NCBI GenBank assembly: GCA_025350705.1
Contig: JANXXH010000014.1
Location: forward strand, 1 to 39,147
Direction of reading: 5' to 3'
Length of the DNA: 39,147 nucleotides
DNA from: Gallionella sp.
GTDB lineage: Bacteria; Pseudomonadota; Gammaproteobacteria; Burkholderiales; Gallionellaceae
The notes under the pieces were generated by a model. That model was not told where the DNA came from, did not search any database, and saw only the letters and a list, made by a program, of their open reading frames with translations. The position numbers and the translations under genes were made by a program. Shown here one piece after another: positions 8,404 through 17,230 of the stretch (the stretch's first letter is position 1; every line of letters starts with the position of its first letter).

Positions 8404-8482
8404 TTATCTTGATTTTTCATGATTTTTATAATAATAATATGCTTGGCATGCTCCATGCGTTTAAGTAATTAGGTGAATTACG
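8404..8482 (+). promoter_or_regulatory. Candidate promoter and leader of the surface-protein operon
   Basis: The stretch 8223-8482 has no convincing gene; an 87-codon ORF at 8205-8468 begins inside the terminator and has no family features. The DNA becomes strongly AT-rich after about 8390. A perfect TATAAT lies at 8427-8432, with a poor -35 (TTATCT, 8404-8409) 17 bases before it. Transcription would start near 8440. AGGTGA at 8471-8476 is the only ribosome-site-like sequence before the first gene. AT-rich leaders of this kind are often H-NS/MvaT-type silenced, which is speculation here. Confidence 0.35.
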
Positions 8483-8497
8483 ATTATTAAAAATATT

Positions 8498-9625
8498 TTG
8501 ATAAAGAATAATTTAATTAAAATTTTAAGCGTCGTTTTTAGCAGCCTTGCTTGCACGCTAAAAAACAAGGGGGTATCTATCCGATTTGCTGGCCGCCTCA
8601 TATCTAGCTCCCTCACCTGCCAACTCGGCGTGTGGGTTTGTCTGTTGATGCTAACACCACAACTCAGCTGGGCGGTCGGCACGACGGCCGGCACCACCAT
8701 CTCCAACTCGGCCTCGCTGTCATACAGCATTGGCGGGATAGCGCAAGCCAGCATCACTTCTGTAGCCGTAACATTACTGGTAGACGAGAAGATCAACCTG
8801 ACTGTGGTCGGCGGCGTCACTACCAGTGTGGCGACCCCTGCAACGGCCCAAGCGACTGCCTTTACTGTAACCAACAACTCCAATAGCGCTTTGGACTTCA
8901 GCCTGACGGTCACCTGGGCGATAGCAGGCGACAATTTCGACCCCACAGCTTGCAGCGCATTCGTTGAAAGCGGCGCTACAGCAGGCTATCAGGCAGCGCA
9001 GGATATTGCCACTTACATAGATGAGTTGGCAGCAGGGGCGACAAAAACGGTTTATGCAGTGTGTGACATTCCTGCTGCATTGGGTTCTGGCAACACCGGG
9101 CTGGTGGGCCTGACCGCAACAGCCCAAGGCAACTTCAATGCGACGGGATACGTCGCAACAGCCGGCGCTCTGGGTGGAGTCATGACAGAAACGGCTGGTG
9201 CGAATACAGCGAACGTGGACATCTTGTTTGCTGACATAGCCGGTACCGAGGATATCGCGCGCGATGCAAAACACTCCGCCCACAACACCTACTCTGTCTC
9301 AATTCCAACGCTGACAATCACCAAGACCGTTGCCAGCGTGCTTGATCCGAGTGGCGGGTCAGTAGTGATGCCCGGCTCGGTGATCACCTACCAGATCGCA
9401 GTCGTGCTCACCGGCGCAGGTACGATTACCGGCTTGGTGATCACCGACCCGTTGCCCGCCAGCACCACTTATGTTCCAGGCAGCATCACTGTGAATGGCG
9501 TAACCAAGACCGATGCCGTTGATGCCGACAATGCACAGTTTTCCGCCAATACCGTTAACGTCTCGCTGGGGAATGTTGCCGCCCCTGCGAGCATAACTAT
9601 TACTTTTCGCGCAACGATCAATTGA
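8498..9625 (+). CDS. Secreted DUF11-type surface protein (first of the operon)
   Basis: A protein of up to 375 residues whose function I cannot name. The start is uncertain: the annotated TTG at 8498 has no ribosome site, whereas an in-frame ATT at 8483 lies six bases after AGGTGA. There is no in-frame ATG before residue 49. The N-terminus holds two hydrophobic stretches; the second (VWVCLLMLTPQLSWA) ends in a signal-peptidase-like site. The mature part begins TTISNSASLSYSIGGIAQ, a motif repeated in the proteins at 10348 and 11660. Residues about 270-375 form a DUF11 (TIGR01451-type) beta-sandwich: LTITKTVASVLDP, MPGSVITYQIAV, VITDPLPASTTYVPGSITVN. It is homologous along its length to the 10348 protein. 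A 15-base gap leads to the next gene. Confidence 0.8.
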   Translation: MIKNNLIKILSVVFSSLACTLKNKGVSIRFAGRLISSSLTCQLGVWVCLLMLTPQLSWAVGTTAGTTISNSASLSYSIGGIAQASITSVAVTLLVDEKINLTVVGGVTTSVATPATAQATAFTVTNNSNSALDFSLTVTWAIAGDNFDPTACSAFVESGATAGYQAAQDIATYIDELAAGATKTVYAVCDIPAALGSGNTGLVGLTATAQGNFNATGYVATAGALGGVMTETAGANTANVDILFADIAGTEDIARDAKHSAHNTYSVSIPTLTITKTVASVLDPSGGSVVMPGSVITYQIAVVLTGAGTITGLVITDPLPASTTYVPGSITVNGVTKTDAVDADNAQFSANTVNVSLGNVAAPASITITFRATIN

Positions 9626-9640
9626 TTGAAGGAGACCACT

Positions 9641-10141
9641 ATGCGTATTGTTAATTTACTGCTAACCACCACCCTGCTCGCCTTGCTAAGCAGCTTTTCA
9701 TTTAACGTGCATGCAGCTGAAGGCGCGATCAAGCTGACCAGCATCGCACAAGTCGAAATCGAAGTTACCGACAAAAAGGGCAACAAAACGCTCAAGCGCA
9801 GCACCGTCACCAAGGCCGTTCCGGGCACAGAAGTCATTTACACCACCACTTTCAAAAATGTCATCAACAAACCGGTTGACAAAAACTTCGTCATCGACAA
9901 CCCGATCCCGAACGACAGCGAATACAAAGGCGGCAGCGCATTCGGACCAGATTGCGAAATCCTGTTCTCGGTGGACGGCGGTAAGCAATTCGGCCACGCC
10001 GAGGAATTGAAGATCAAGGATGCGGACGGCAAAGAGCGCACCGCACTCGCCAAGGAATACACGCACATCCGCTGGATTTATAAAAAAGAATTGGCAGCAG
10101 GGAAATCCGGCGAAGTCGGTTTCCGCGCTGCCATCAAATAA
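9641..10141 (+). CDS. Small exported DUF11-like protein
   Basis: A 166-residue exported protein with signal peptide MRIVNLLLTTTLLALLSSFS up to about VHA-AE. The mature part is a single DUF11-like beta-sandwich: VPGTEVIYTTTFKNVINKPV, NFVIDNPIPNDSEYKGGSAF and a final strand ELAAGKSGEVGFRAAIK. The stretch with SVDGGKQFG and YTHIRWIY matches the C-terminus of the adhesin at 17230-20034 (SNDGGVTWT, ITHIRVNPKG). I chose the ATG at 9641 because GAAGGAG lies seven bases upstream; the frame opens five codons earlier. Lysine and acid content is higher than in its neighbours. It may be a soluble or surface-attached subunit. No function is known to me. Confidence 0.82.
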   Translation: MRIVNLLLTTTLLALLSSFSFNVHAAEGAIKLTSIAQVEIEVTDKKGNKTLKRSTVTKAVPGTEVIYTTTFKNVINKPVDKNFVIDNPIPNDSEYKGGSAFGPDCEILFSVDGGKQFGHAEELKIKDADGKERTALAKEYTHIRWIYKKELAAGKSGEVGFRAAIK

Positions 10142-10153
10142 GGAGTTACCCAA

Positions 10154-10276
10154 ATGAATAAATTTTATTCGACTTACCCCGGACGTTTCATGATGACCGA
10201 GCCGATGACGGATCCACCGTGGATCCGCTCGCCATTTTCTGAGCGGGGACTGAAAGTAGTTGCGGGCCCGCCTTGA
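10154..10276 (+). CDS. Possible 40-residue small protein
   Basis: This short ORF begins ATG 10154 with an AGGAG site eight bases upstream, overlapping the stop of the preceding gene. The spacing is as good as that of the flanking genes. It starts MNKFYSTYPGRFMMTEP and ends KVVAGPP. It has no signal peptide and no recognisable family. A perfect 9-bp inverted repeat (10209-10227) lies within it. Either it is a genuine small protein, or the ribosome site marks the relic of a truncated gene. I cannot decide from one sequence. Confidence 0.4.
   Translation: MNKFYSTYPGRFMMTEPMTDPPWIRSPFSERGLKVVAGPP
10209..10227. repeat. 19-bp perfect inverted repeat inside the 40-codon ORF
   Basis: CGGATCCAC (10209-10217) and GTGGATCCG (10219-10227) are exact reverse complements around one central base. 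As DNA it could bind a dimeric regulator; as RNA it forms a tight hairpin. No T-run follows, so it is not a terminator. Confidence 0.6.
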
Positions 10277-10347
10277 CTGAAAACTTTTGTATCTGTTGTT
10301 TGCAACAAACCGTATTTTTTAGCAGTGCTTTTCTAAGGAGTATCAAA

Positions 10348-11637
10348 ATGAAATCGATTAAAACAAGCATATTATCCAGACTCGCCGCACTGTTGTTCGG
10401 TGCGGCGTTGTTTGGTTTGGCCTCACAAAGCGCGCTGGCGTTAACCCAGTCCGGCACATCCATCACCAACAAGGCAACGTTATCCTACTCGGTTGGTGCT
10501 GTGGTGCAAACCGTTATAGAGTCAGCGCCACTTGGAAACTCAACTGCCGGTGCAGGCGCCGGTACTGTGACCAGTTTCACAGTGGATGACAAAGTCAATT
10601 TGACGGTATCCAACGGAACTGCTGCAAACGTAGCCCCCGGCGCGACCAATGTAAATTCGACAAAATTTACAATCACCAACAATGGTAACGCCACTCAGGG
10701 TTACAACCTGACTGCGGCCAATACGGCAAGCACTACAGTGGGCGCAGGTGTTACCGACAACTTCGACTCGGGTGCGTTTTCGATCTACCTGAATACCGGT
10801 TGCGATGGAGTAACAGTCGGCGCTCTGGTTGCTGGTGGTGTTATTAATTCCGTGGCAGCAGGTGCTCCTGTTTGCGTGTTTGTTCAGGCTGCCAGCATCC
10901 CGTTAACCCAAGTAAACAACGATGCGGCGGTAATAACCCTGAAGGCCGTGACAACCTGGCCGAACCCATTGGCAGCAGCTGAAGAACCCGCCGCTGTAGT
11001 TGCAAATGCCGTGGTTCTCAATAACTCTGGCTCTGCAAATACAGCCGGTGTGGATGTCGTGTTTGCCGACATTGCCGGTGTGGCTGCTGGCGATGTGGCG
11101 ACCGATGGCGCTCATTCCGCCTATGGCGCGTACAAGGTGGCAACTGCCGTGCTTACTGTAACTAAAACTGCCACATTGTTGTGCGATGCGGTCAATGGCG
11201 TGACTAACCCGAAGAACATCCCGGGTTCCATGACGGGATGGACGATCACGATAAGCAATGGGGCGGCTGGTGCGCCTGCTACGCTGACAACCATTTCCGA
11301 TGCGCTTTCCGTCGCCCAGTTGACGTTAGATCTGGGTCAAGCTGCCGCACTGACTGTTCCAACCAATGCTGCAACCTGCATAGCAGGTCCTGGCACCAAA
11401 GGCTTCAAGGTGACGGTTCCGGTAGCGCGGATTCTGGGTGGATCTGCTGCTGGTTCCAATACCGTCAGCTATTTCACTACCGCGAGCGATGGGGACGGCG
11501 TTGAATTTACCTCACCCAATATCACGGCCACATTTGCCACCATCCTGCCTATCGATGGTGGTACCGGTCATGCTACGGCAGGGCTGTTGAATGCGGGTGA
11601 AAGCGTGTCGGTGATGTTCAACACCTTGGTGCAGTAA
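10348..11637 (+). CDS. Secreted DUF11-type surface protein (paralogue of the 8498 gene)
   Basis: A 429-residue exported protein. The signal peptide is residues 1-31 (MKSIKTSILSRLAALL... ALA), and the mature chain opens with GTSITNKATLSYSVGAVVQ. Shared blocks with the 8498 protein run along the whole chain: VDDKVNLTVSNG versus VDEKINLTVVGG, NTAGVDVVFADIAG versus NTANVDILFADIAG, then HSAYGAYKV and LTVTKTATLL. The C-terminal ~150 residues are DUF11-like. Composition is rich in Ala, Thr, Val and Gly, with few cysteines, typical of beta-rich surface proteins. The ATG at 10348 has AAGGAG upstream; the frame opens 25 codons earlier without one. It is probably a repeated structural unit of the surface system. 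Confidence 0.82.
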   Translation: MKSIKTSILSRLAALLFGAALFGLASQSALALTQSGTSITNKATLSYSVGAVVQTVIESAPLGNSTAGAGAGTVTSFTVDDKVNLTVSNGTAANVAPGATNVNSTKFTITNNGNATQGYNLTAANTASTTVGAGVTDNFDSGAFSIYLNTGCDGVTVGALVAGGVINSVAAGAPVCVFVQAASIPLTQVNNDAAVITLKAVTTWPNPLAAAEEPAAVVANAVVLNNSGSANTAGVDVVFADIAGVAAGDVATDGAHSAYGAYKVATAVLTVTKTATLLCDAVNGVTNPKNIPGSMTGWTITISNGAAGAPATLTTISDALSVAQLTLDLGQAAALTVPTNAATCIAGPGTKGFKVTVPVARILGGSAAGSNTVSYFTTASDGDGVEFTSPNITATFATILPIDGGTGHATAGLLNAGESVSVMFNTLVQ

Positions 11638-11659
11638 CAAGGGTGCAGTAATAAAGCAC

Positions 11660-14600
11660 ATGACGCACATAGCTACATCCATGCTCAACACCCGTCCGGC
11701 TTGCCGGGCGGGTGCTGGGCTTTTGCGTGTGTTGTCCCGGCTTGCCGGGGCAGCCCGCTTTTTTGTAGGCGCCCTGAAAGAAATCCAGTGCGTCTACAAA
11801 AAAGCGTTACTCATTTTTTCGCTGTGCATACTATCTTCTGCCGCGTTGTCTGCTACCACACCGAGCACGCTGATCAGCAACACCGCGACCGCTAATTACA
11901 CGATTGGCGTGACCCCGTTGTCCGGCACGAGTACGGCCAACGTAACCACTGCCGCTTGTACCGCCATCGGGGTGAAGATCGAGTTGTTGCAATACATCCC
12001 GCCTGCTCGTGCTGCTCAAGCTCCAGTAACTGCAAAGACTGAATCGGTGCAGCCAAGCGCGTACTCAGCCAGCGGCGCGCTTGCCGGGCCTTTTACCCCG
12101 CTTGCCAATCCGACCCTGCTGGGCAACGCCTTACCGACAGCGTTACCAGCCAGTCTGCTGCTCGCCCCGCTCAGCAATCCTTCTTCGGCTTACTTGCGCA
12201 ACGAGCCGATCTTTGTGCGCGTGACCAGCTTTGATGCGAATACCAATCCCGCCGTGGCCGACACCGTCGTGGTGACTTTGACCACCAGCGGCGGTGACAG
12301 CATCGTGGTACAACTGACTGAGACCGGGGTATCCACCGGGGTATTCGTCGGTGCAGTGCCCTCCAACACCGCAGGCCTTGTTATCAACGACGGCAACATC
12401 ACCGTATCGGTGCACAACGAAATCATCACCGGCACTTACACGGATAATTGCGCTGCCGCGGTCACCAGCACCAGCAACGCGCTGATGGACCCTTACGGCA
12501 TCCTGTTCGATTCGGCGACCGGCGTGCCGGTCAACGGCGCAACGATCAGCTTGGTCGATTCAGTGACCAGCTTGCCCGTCACGGTACACTGTGACGATGG
12601 AGTGACTGTGCTGACGCAACCGGTCATCTCCGGCTCGCCTACCAATTGCGACGCCACCATGATCGCGGGCGGATTCCGCTTCCCGCAAGTACCTGCAGGC
12701 AGCTTCAAGTTCGCAGTCACACCACCTCCCGGGAACGGCTTCCCCTCTGCTGTAGCGGCAGCAAGCCTGCCCGCCTCAGTCGGATCGCCGCTTGTCGCAC
12801 CTGTTATCTGGGGCAATCCGACTCCGATACTTGGCGGTTCTTATGGTGGCACTTTCTCGCTGTGGGGTCCGGCGCTGAAAATCGATATTCCGGTGGACTC
12901 CGGATTCACGGTCATGAGCATACAAAAAACCGCCGACAAAACCGTGGTCGGCACCGGCGAGTTTGTGCCTTACACACTCAGCATCGCCAACAACACCCCC
13001 GCACCTCTGGCAAGCGCACTGATCGCCGATCATGTGCCGCCAGGTTTCCGCTACCAGAAAGGTTCTGCCCGCTTGAATGGTGTGGCGATGCCTGACCCGA
13101 CGGTCTCCACCGATGCACGCACGCTCACCTTCAGCATCAACATCCCCGCAGCCAGTACCGTAGCTGTTAGGTATGTGCTGGAAGTGACTCCCGGTGCGCA
13201 CACCGGCACGGCTGAAAATACCGCTGCCGCCACCGGCGGCCTCACTTCCAACACTGCGCACGCCAGCGTGGTCGTGCGCGAAGATCTGTATCGCAACAAA
13301 TCTTTCCTGATCGGCCGCGTGATCGATGGTTCTTGCGACAAGATGGACAGCGATACAAAAGGTATGACTAACGCGCGCATCGTATTGGAAGATGGCACTT
13401 ACATATTGACCGATCAGGAAGGCCGCTGGCACATCGACAATCTGCGTCCTGGTACGCACGTGGTGCAGCTCGATCTGGATTCATTGCCCAAGGATTACGA
13501 AGTGGTCGCCTGCGAAAAGAACACCCGCTTTGCCGGACGCAAGTATTCGCAGTTCGTCAACCTGCGCGGCGGCACTCTCTGGCGCGCCGATTTCCACGTG
13601 CAAAAGAAAGCGCCCGGTTCTGTGCGCATCACGCAAATACTGAGCACGCAGCAACAAGATAACAAGACCGTCGTGTCGCTGGCATTGGAAAGCGGCGCCG
13701 ATGTGACCGGCTACTCGGCTACCGTGATGCTGCCGGAACTCGCCAAATATGTCCCCGGCAGTGCAAAGCTGAATGGCACACCTATCGCCGACCCAGACAA
13801 GGTCGATCAAGCACTGATCTTCCACAACCTTGCGCGCCCCACACAATGGCAGGATCAATATTCTTTTGCAGTTACTGACGTCGCGCCGAACGCGACGATC
13901 AAATCGCTGGTGCGCTTCACCCCGCCGGGCCGCGCCGCACAAAACATTCCCGTTGCGTCTGTCACCTTGGCCGATCATGCACCGGCCAGCGCGCAAACTT
14001 TTGCGAATGTGCTGGTCGAAGCCGTTGATGTTCGTCCACCAAAAACACCGCATGACGATGATCCTACCCATCTGCTGGAAATCCTGCCTTACGATGAAGC
14101 GTGGCTGGCCGGCGCGCAACCGGGCACCGAATGGTTGCATCCGCAGGAAACTTTCCTGCCTGCCCTGCCAGTCATCAAGGCTGCAATAAAACATGCTCCC
14201 GGCCAAACCACCAAGCTGAGACTGAACGGCGACGATGTCAGCCCGCTGTATTTTGACGGCGATAAAACCAATGCGGCACACACTGTATCGCTGGCCTTGT
14301 GGAGCGGTATCCACATCAAGGATGGAGACAACCGCCTGGAGTTGATCGTGACGGATGCCTCCGGCAAGGAAGTCAGCCGCACCATGCGCAACATCCATTA
14401 CTCGACTGCTCCGGATCACGTTGAATTCGTGCCGCAGCAATCCCGCCTGTTCGCCGACGGCAAGACACGCCCGATCATCGCCGTGCGTTTGTTCGACAAG
14501 GACGGCGTGCCGATCCGTCGCGGCGTCAACGGCGAGTTCATGTTGAACGAACCGTACCGCTCCTATGACCGCCGCGAAGGCATAGATCGCGAACCACTGG

Positions 14601-17230
14601 CCGGACGCGTCGGCGGCAAGGCACGCTTCGAGGTGAAGGGCGACGGCCTGGCGATGATCGAACTGGAGCCGACTACCCAGACCGGCGAAGCCGTCCTCAA
14701 CTTCCAGTTCGATGACAAGCGCAAACAGGAAGTACGCGCATGGCTGGAACCGGGACAACGCGACTGGATACTGGTCGGTTTTGGCGAAGGCACGCTGGGA
14801 CACAAGACCCTGTCCGGCAACATCCAGGAACTCCAGGCTGCAGAAGCCGATACTCAACTGTTCGATAATGACAAGCTGGCGTTCTACGCCAAGGGAAGCA
14901 TCAGGGGCGATTACCTGCTGACCCTGGCCTATGACACTTCCAAGGAAACAGGAAACAAATCGCTCAAGCAAGCCGTCGACCCGACGCAGTATTACACGCT
15001 GTATGCCGATGCGACCCAGGCGAATTTTGATGCGGCCAGCTCCAGCCGCCTGTATGTAAAACTGGAACGCAAACAGTTCTACGCGATGTTCGGCGATTAC
15101 GACACCGGACTGACCGTCACCGAGTTGTCGCGCTACAGCCGCACCTTGAACGGCGTGAAGAGCGAATACAAGGGCGAGACCGTGGGCTACAACGCCTTCG
15201 CCTCGGTCACTGCCCAAGCCTTCATCAAGGATGAGATCCCCGGCAACGGCACATCGGGCGTGTACAAACTATCGCGCGGCAACCTGATGGCCAACTCCGA
15301 CAAGATACGCATCGAGACCCGCGACCGCTTCCAGTCGCAAAACATCGTCAGCACGCAAAACCTGACGCGCTATCTTGATTACAACATCGATTACGACCAG
15401 GGCACTTTGACTTTCCGCGAACCGGTCGCCTCGCGCGATGGCAACTTCAATCCAACCTACATCGTCGCCGAATATGAATCGGCCGATCCTTCCGACCAGA
15501 AGGCAACCATGGGCGGACGCGGCAGTTTCAAACCGACCAAGCAACTTGAGATCGGCGCGACCCTGGTGCATGAAGGCACGGTGGGCGCAAGCGGAAATCT
15601 GTCAGGCATGGATGCCACTTACCAACTGGATGACAAAACCAAGCTGCGCGCCGAAGCGGCAGCGACCAACCGCGACATTGCAGGCAACCCTGTCAACGGC
15701 AATGCATGGCTGGGTGAAGTGACACACCACGAAGAACAGTGGGACACCAAAGTCTATGTACGCGAAGAGTCCGGAGGATTCGGCATTGGCCAACAGGCCG
15801 CCTCGGAGATCGGCACACGCAAAGTGGGAGTGGATGGCCGCTACAAATTATCCGATACGACACAACTGCAAGGCCAAACCTATCAACAAGACAGCCCGAC
15901 CAGCGGGACGAAAAACAACTTGGTGGAAGGACGCGTCGACAACACCATCAGCGACGCGCTGAGCGCCTATTACGGCGGACGCACCGCGCATGACCAAACT
16001 ACAGCGGGCAACGCGCAAAGCAATCAACTGCTCGGCGGCGCGGCATACACGATGATGGACAAGCGCCTTTTGTTACGCAGTGCGGCCGAGATCGGCGGCG
16101 GCAGCGCAGGCAGCAGCACGATGCCGAACCGGTTGATACTGGGTACAGACTACAAGGTGACCGAGCAAAGCAAGATCTTCGCCGAACAGGAATTCGCACG
16201 CGGCGAAAACATTTCCGCCAACACCACCCGCGCCGGTGTGCGCACCCAGCCGTGGTCGGGCAACGAGATGTCGGCCTCGGTGGGTGACAACATCACCAAC
16301 GACGCCGAGCGTTTGTATACCAACCTCGGCATGGTGCAACGCTGGCAGGTCACCGAACACTGGCAAACCAACTTCAGTGTCGATCGCAGCCAGACCCTGC
16401 ATAACACTGCCACACCGCTGAACTCCAACACCCCGTTGCCCTCAGGCTCGGGTGGCGTCTCGCAACTGCCTTCCGCAGCCGGGGACTACACCGCCTCGGC
16501 GGTATCTGCCGCTTACAATGACAAATTGTGGAGCTGCGACGGGCGCATCGAGATTCGCAATTCCGACCTCGACCAGCAAAGGAACCTGCAATTCGGCGCA
16601 CAGCGCAACCTCGATCAAGGCCGCTCGGTGGCTGCCGGTTACACGATGCGCCTGGTGAACAGCGCGATCCGCTATACGCGCAACAACGACCTGCGTTTGT
16701 CGTACGCACACCGTCCGAATGACAGCCAGTGGGTGTGGTTCGACCGCGCCGATTACATCACGCAGGCCACCGAGACCGCGGGTTCCTCGCTCAATGGCGC
16801 AAAACTGGTGAACAACCTGAACGCCAACTACCTGCCCACCCGCCATACCCAGATCGCGATGCAATACGGCGCCAAGTATGTGCAGGATCTCATCGATGGC
16901 ACCGACTACAAAGGCTACACCGACCTGATCGGTTTGGAAGTCCGCCACGACCTGACGCAAGACTGGGACATCGGCACGTTCGGCTCGGTGATGCGCTCGG
17001 TGAATTCCGGCGTGCGCAGCTACGGTTACGGGGTATCGGTCGGCTACAAGGTGGTGGACAACATGTGGCTGTCGATGGGCTACAACGCGCGCGGCATGGA
17101 TGACCGCGACTTCAGCAATGCATCCTATCGCGCGCAAGGCCCTTACCTCACGCTGCGCATGAAAGTGGATCAGGACACCTTCGGTTTGAACAAGAGTGGC
17201 AAAACAACCCGCCCGATGACTACTGAGTGA
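11660..17230 (+). CDS. Giant surface protein: DUF11/Ig-like modules joined to a C-terminal beta-barrel
   Basis: The ORF encodes 1856 residues; I cannot name its function. The start is uncertain: ATG 11660 and ATG 11681 precede two hairpins, and the Sec signal (KKALLIFSLCILSSAALSA, residues 47-65) lies far inside, so GTG 11729 or CTG 11774 may be used. After cleavage comes TPSTLISNTATANYTIG, the motif shared with the 8498 and 10348 proteins. Further modules are a prealbumin/SdrD-like start at about 277 (DPYGILFDSATGVPVNGATI), DUF11 at about 419-540, a second regulatory-like domain at about 550-615 (TDQEGRWHIDNLRPGTH), another DUF11-like domain at about 670-775, and an invasin-like Ig domain at about 920-1040. 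From about 1045 to the end, alternating amphipathic strands with Asn/Asp turns resemble an outer-membrane barrel, the last strand being YLTLRMKVDQDTF. It is probably the membrane anchor of the operon's products. Its stop overlaps the next start (TGATG). Confidence 0.82.
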   Translation: MTHIATSMLNTRPACRAGAGLLRVLSRLAGAARFFVGALKEIQCVYKKALLIFSLCILSSAALSATTPSTLISNTATANYTIGVTPLSGTSTANVTTAACTAIGVKIELLQYIPPARAAQAPVTAKTESVQPSAYSASGALAGPFTPLANPTLLGNALPTALPASLLLAPLSNPSSAYLRNEPIFVRVTSFDANTNPAVADTVVVTLTTSGGDSIVVQLTETGVSTGVFVGAVPSNTAGLVINDGNITVSVHNEIITGTYTDNCAAAVTSTSNALMDPYGILFDSATGVPVNGATISLVDSVTSLPVTVHCDDGVTVLTQPVISGSPTNCDATMIAGGFRFPQVPAGSFKFAVTPPPGNGFPSAVAAASLPASVGSPLVAPVIWGNPTPILGGSYGGTFSLWGPALKIDIPVDSGFTVMSIQKTADKTVVGTGEFVPYTLSIANNTPAPLASALIADHVPPGFRYQKGSARLNGVAMPDPTVSTDARTLTFSINIPAASTVAVRYVLEVTPGAHTGTAENTAAATGGLTSNTAHASVVVREDLYRNKSFLIGRVIDGSCDKMDSDTKGMTNARIVLEDGTYILTDQEGRWHIDNLRPGTHVVQLDLDSLPKDYEVVACEKNTRFAGRKYSQFVNLRGGTLWRADFHVQKKAPGSVRITQILSTQQQDNKTVVSLALESGADVTGYSATVMLPELAKYVPGSAKLNGTPIADPDKVDQALIFHNLARPTQWQDQYSFAVTDVAPNATIKSLVRFTPPGRAAQNIPVASVTLADHAPASAQTFANVLVEAVDVRPPKTPHDDDPTHLLEILPYDEAWLAGAQPGTEWLHPQETFLPALPVIKAAIKHAPGQTTKLRLNGDDVSPLYFDGDKTNAAHTVSLALWSGIHIKDGDNRLELIVTDASGKEVSRTMRNIHYSTAPDHVEFVPQQSRLFADGKTRPIIAVRLFDKDGVPIRRGVNGEFMLNEPYRSYDRREGIDREPLAGRVGGKARFEVKGDGLAMIELEPTTQTGEAVLNFQFDDKRKQEVRAWLEPGQRDWILVGFGEGTLGHKTLSGNIQELQAAEADTQLFDNDKLAFYAKGSIRGDYLLTLAYDTSKETGNKSLKQAVDPTQYYTLYADATQANFDAASSSRLYVKLERKQFYAMFGDYDTGLTVTELSRYSRTLNGVKSEYKGETVGYNAFASVTAQAFIKDEIPGNGTSGVYKLSRGNLMANSDKIRIETRDRFQSQNIVSTQNLTRYLDYNIDYDQGTLTFREPVASRDGNFNPTYIVAEYESADPSDQKATMGGRGSFKPTKQLEIGATLVHEGTVGASGNLSGMDATYQLDDKTKLRAEAAATNRDIAGNPVNGNAWLGEVTHHEEQWDTKVYVREESGGFGIGQQAASEIGTRKVGVDGRYKLSDTTQLQGQTYQQDSPTSGTKNNLVEGRVDNTISDALSAYYGGRTAHDQTTAGNAQSNQLLGGAAYTMMDKRLLLRSAAEIGGGSAGSSTMPNRLILGTDYKVTEQSKIFAEQEFARGENISANTTRAGVRTQPWSGNEMSASVGDNITNDAERLYTNLGMVQRWQVTEHWQTNFSVDRSQTLHNTATPLNSNTPLPSGSGGVSQLPSAAGDYTASAVSAAYNDKLWSCDGRIEIRNSDLDQQRNLQFGAQRNLDQGRSVAAGYTMRLVNSAIRYTRNNDLRLSYAHRPNDSQWVWFDRADYITQATETAGSSLNGAKLVNNLNANYLPTRHTQIAMQYGAKYVQDLIDGTDYKGYTDLIGLEVRHDLTQDWDIGTFGSVMRSVNSGVRSYGYGVSVGYKVVDNMWLSMGYNARGMDDRDFSNASYRAQGPYLTLRMKVDQDTFGLNKSGKTTRPMTTE
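11689..11764 (+). terminator. Tandem hairpins at the 5' end of the giant gene
   Basis: Stem 1 pairs 11689-11700 with 11703-11714 (12 bp, one G-T pair, TT between). Stem 2 pairs 11733-11741 with 11744-11752 (9 bp, one G-T pair). Both share the core CCGGCTTGCCGG. T-rich stretches follow each: CTTTTG after the first, and six T at 11759-11764 after the second. They look like one or two imperfect terminators between the 10348 gene and the signal peptide of the giant. They may attenuate transcription and would mean the true start lies downstream. Confidence 0.5.

Noticed and set aside
8205-8468. 87-codon plus-strand frame after the terminator
   Set aside because: It starts inside the terminator stem, lacks a ribosome site and has no recognisable sequence.
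13481-15217. 578-codon open frame antisense to the giant surface gene
   Set aside because: It lies fully opposite a clear coding frame with domain content, has no family motif, and long antisense frames are expected in GC-rich genes with this codon bias.
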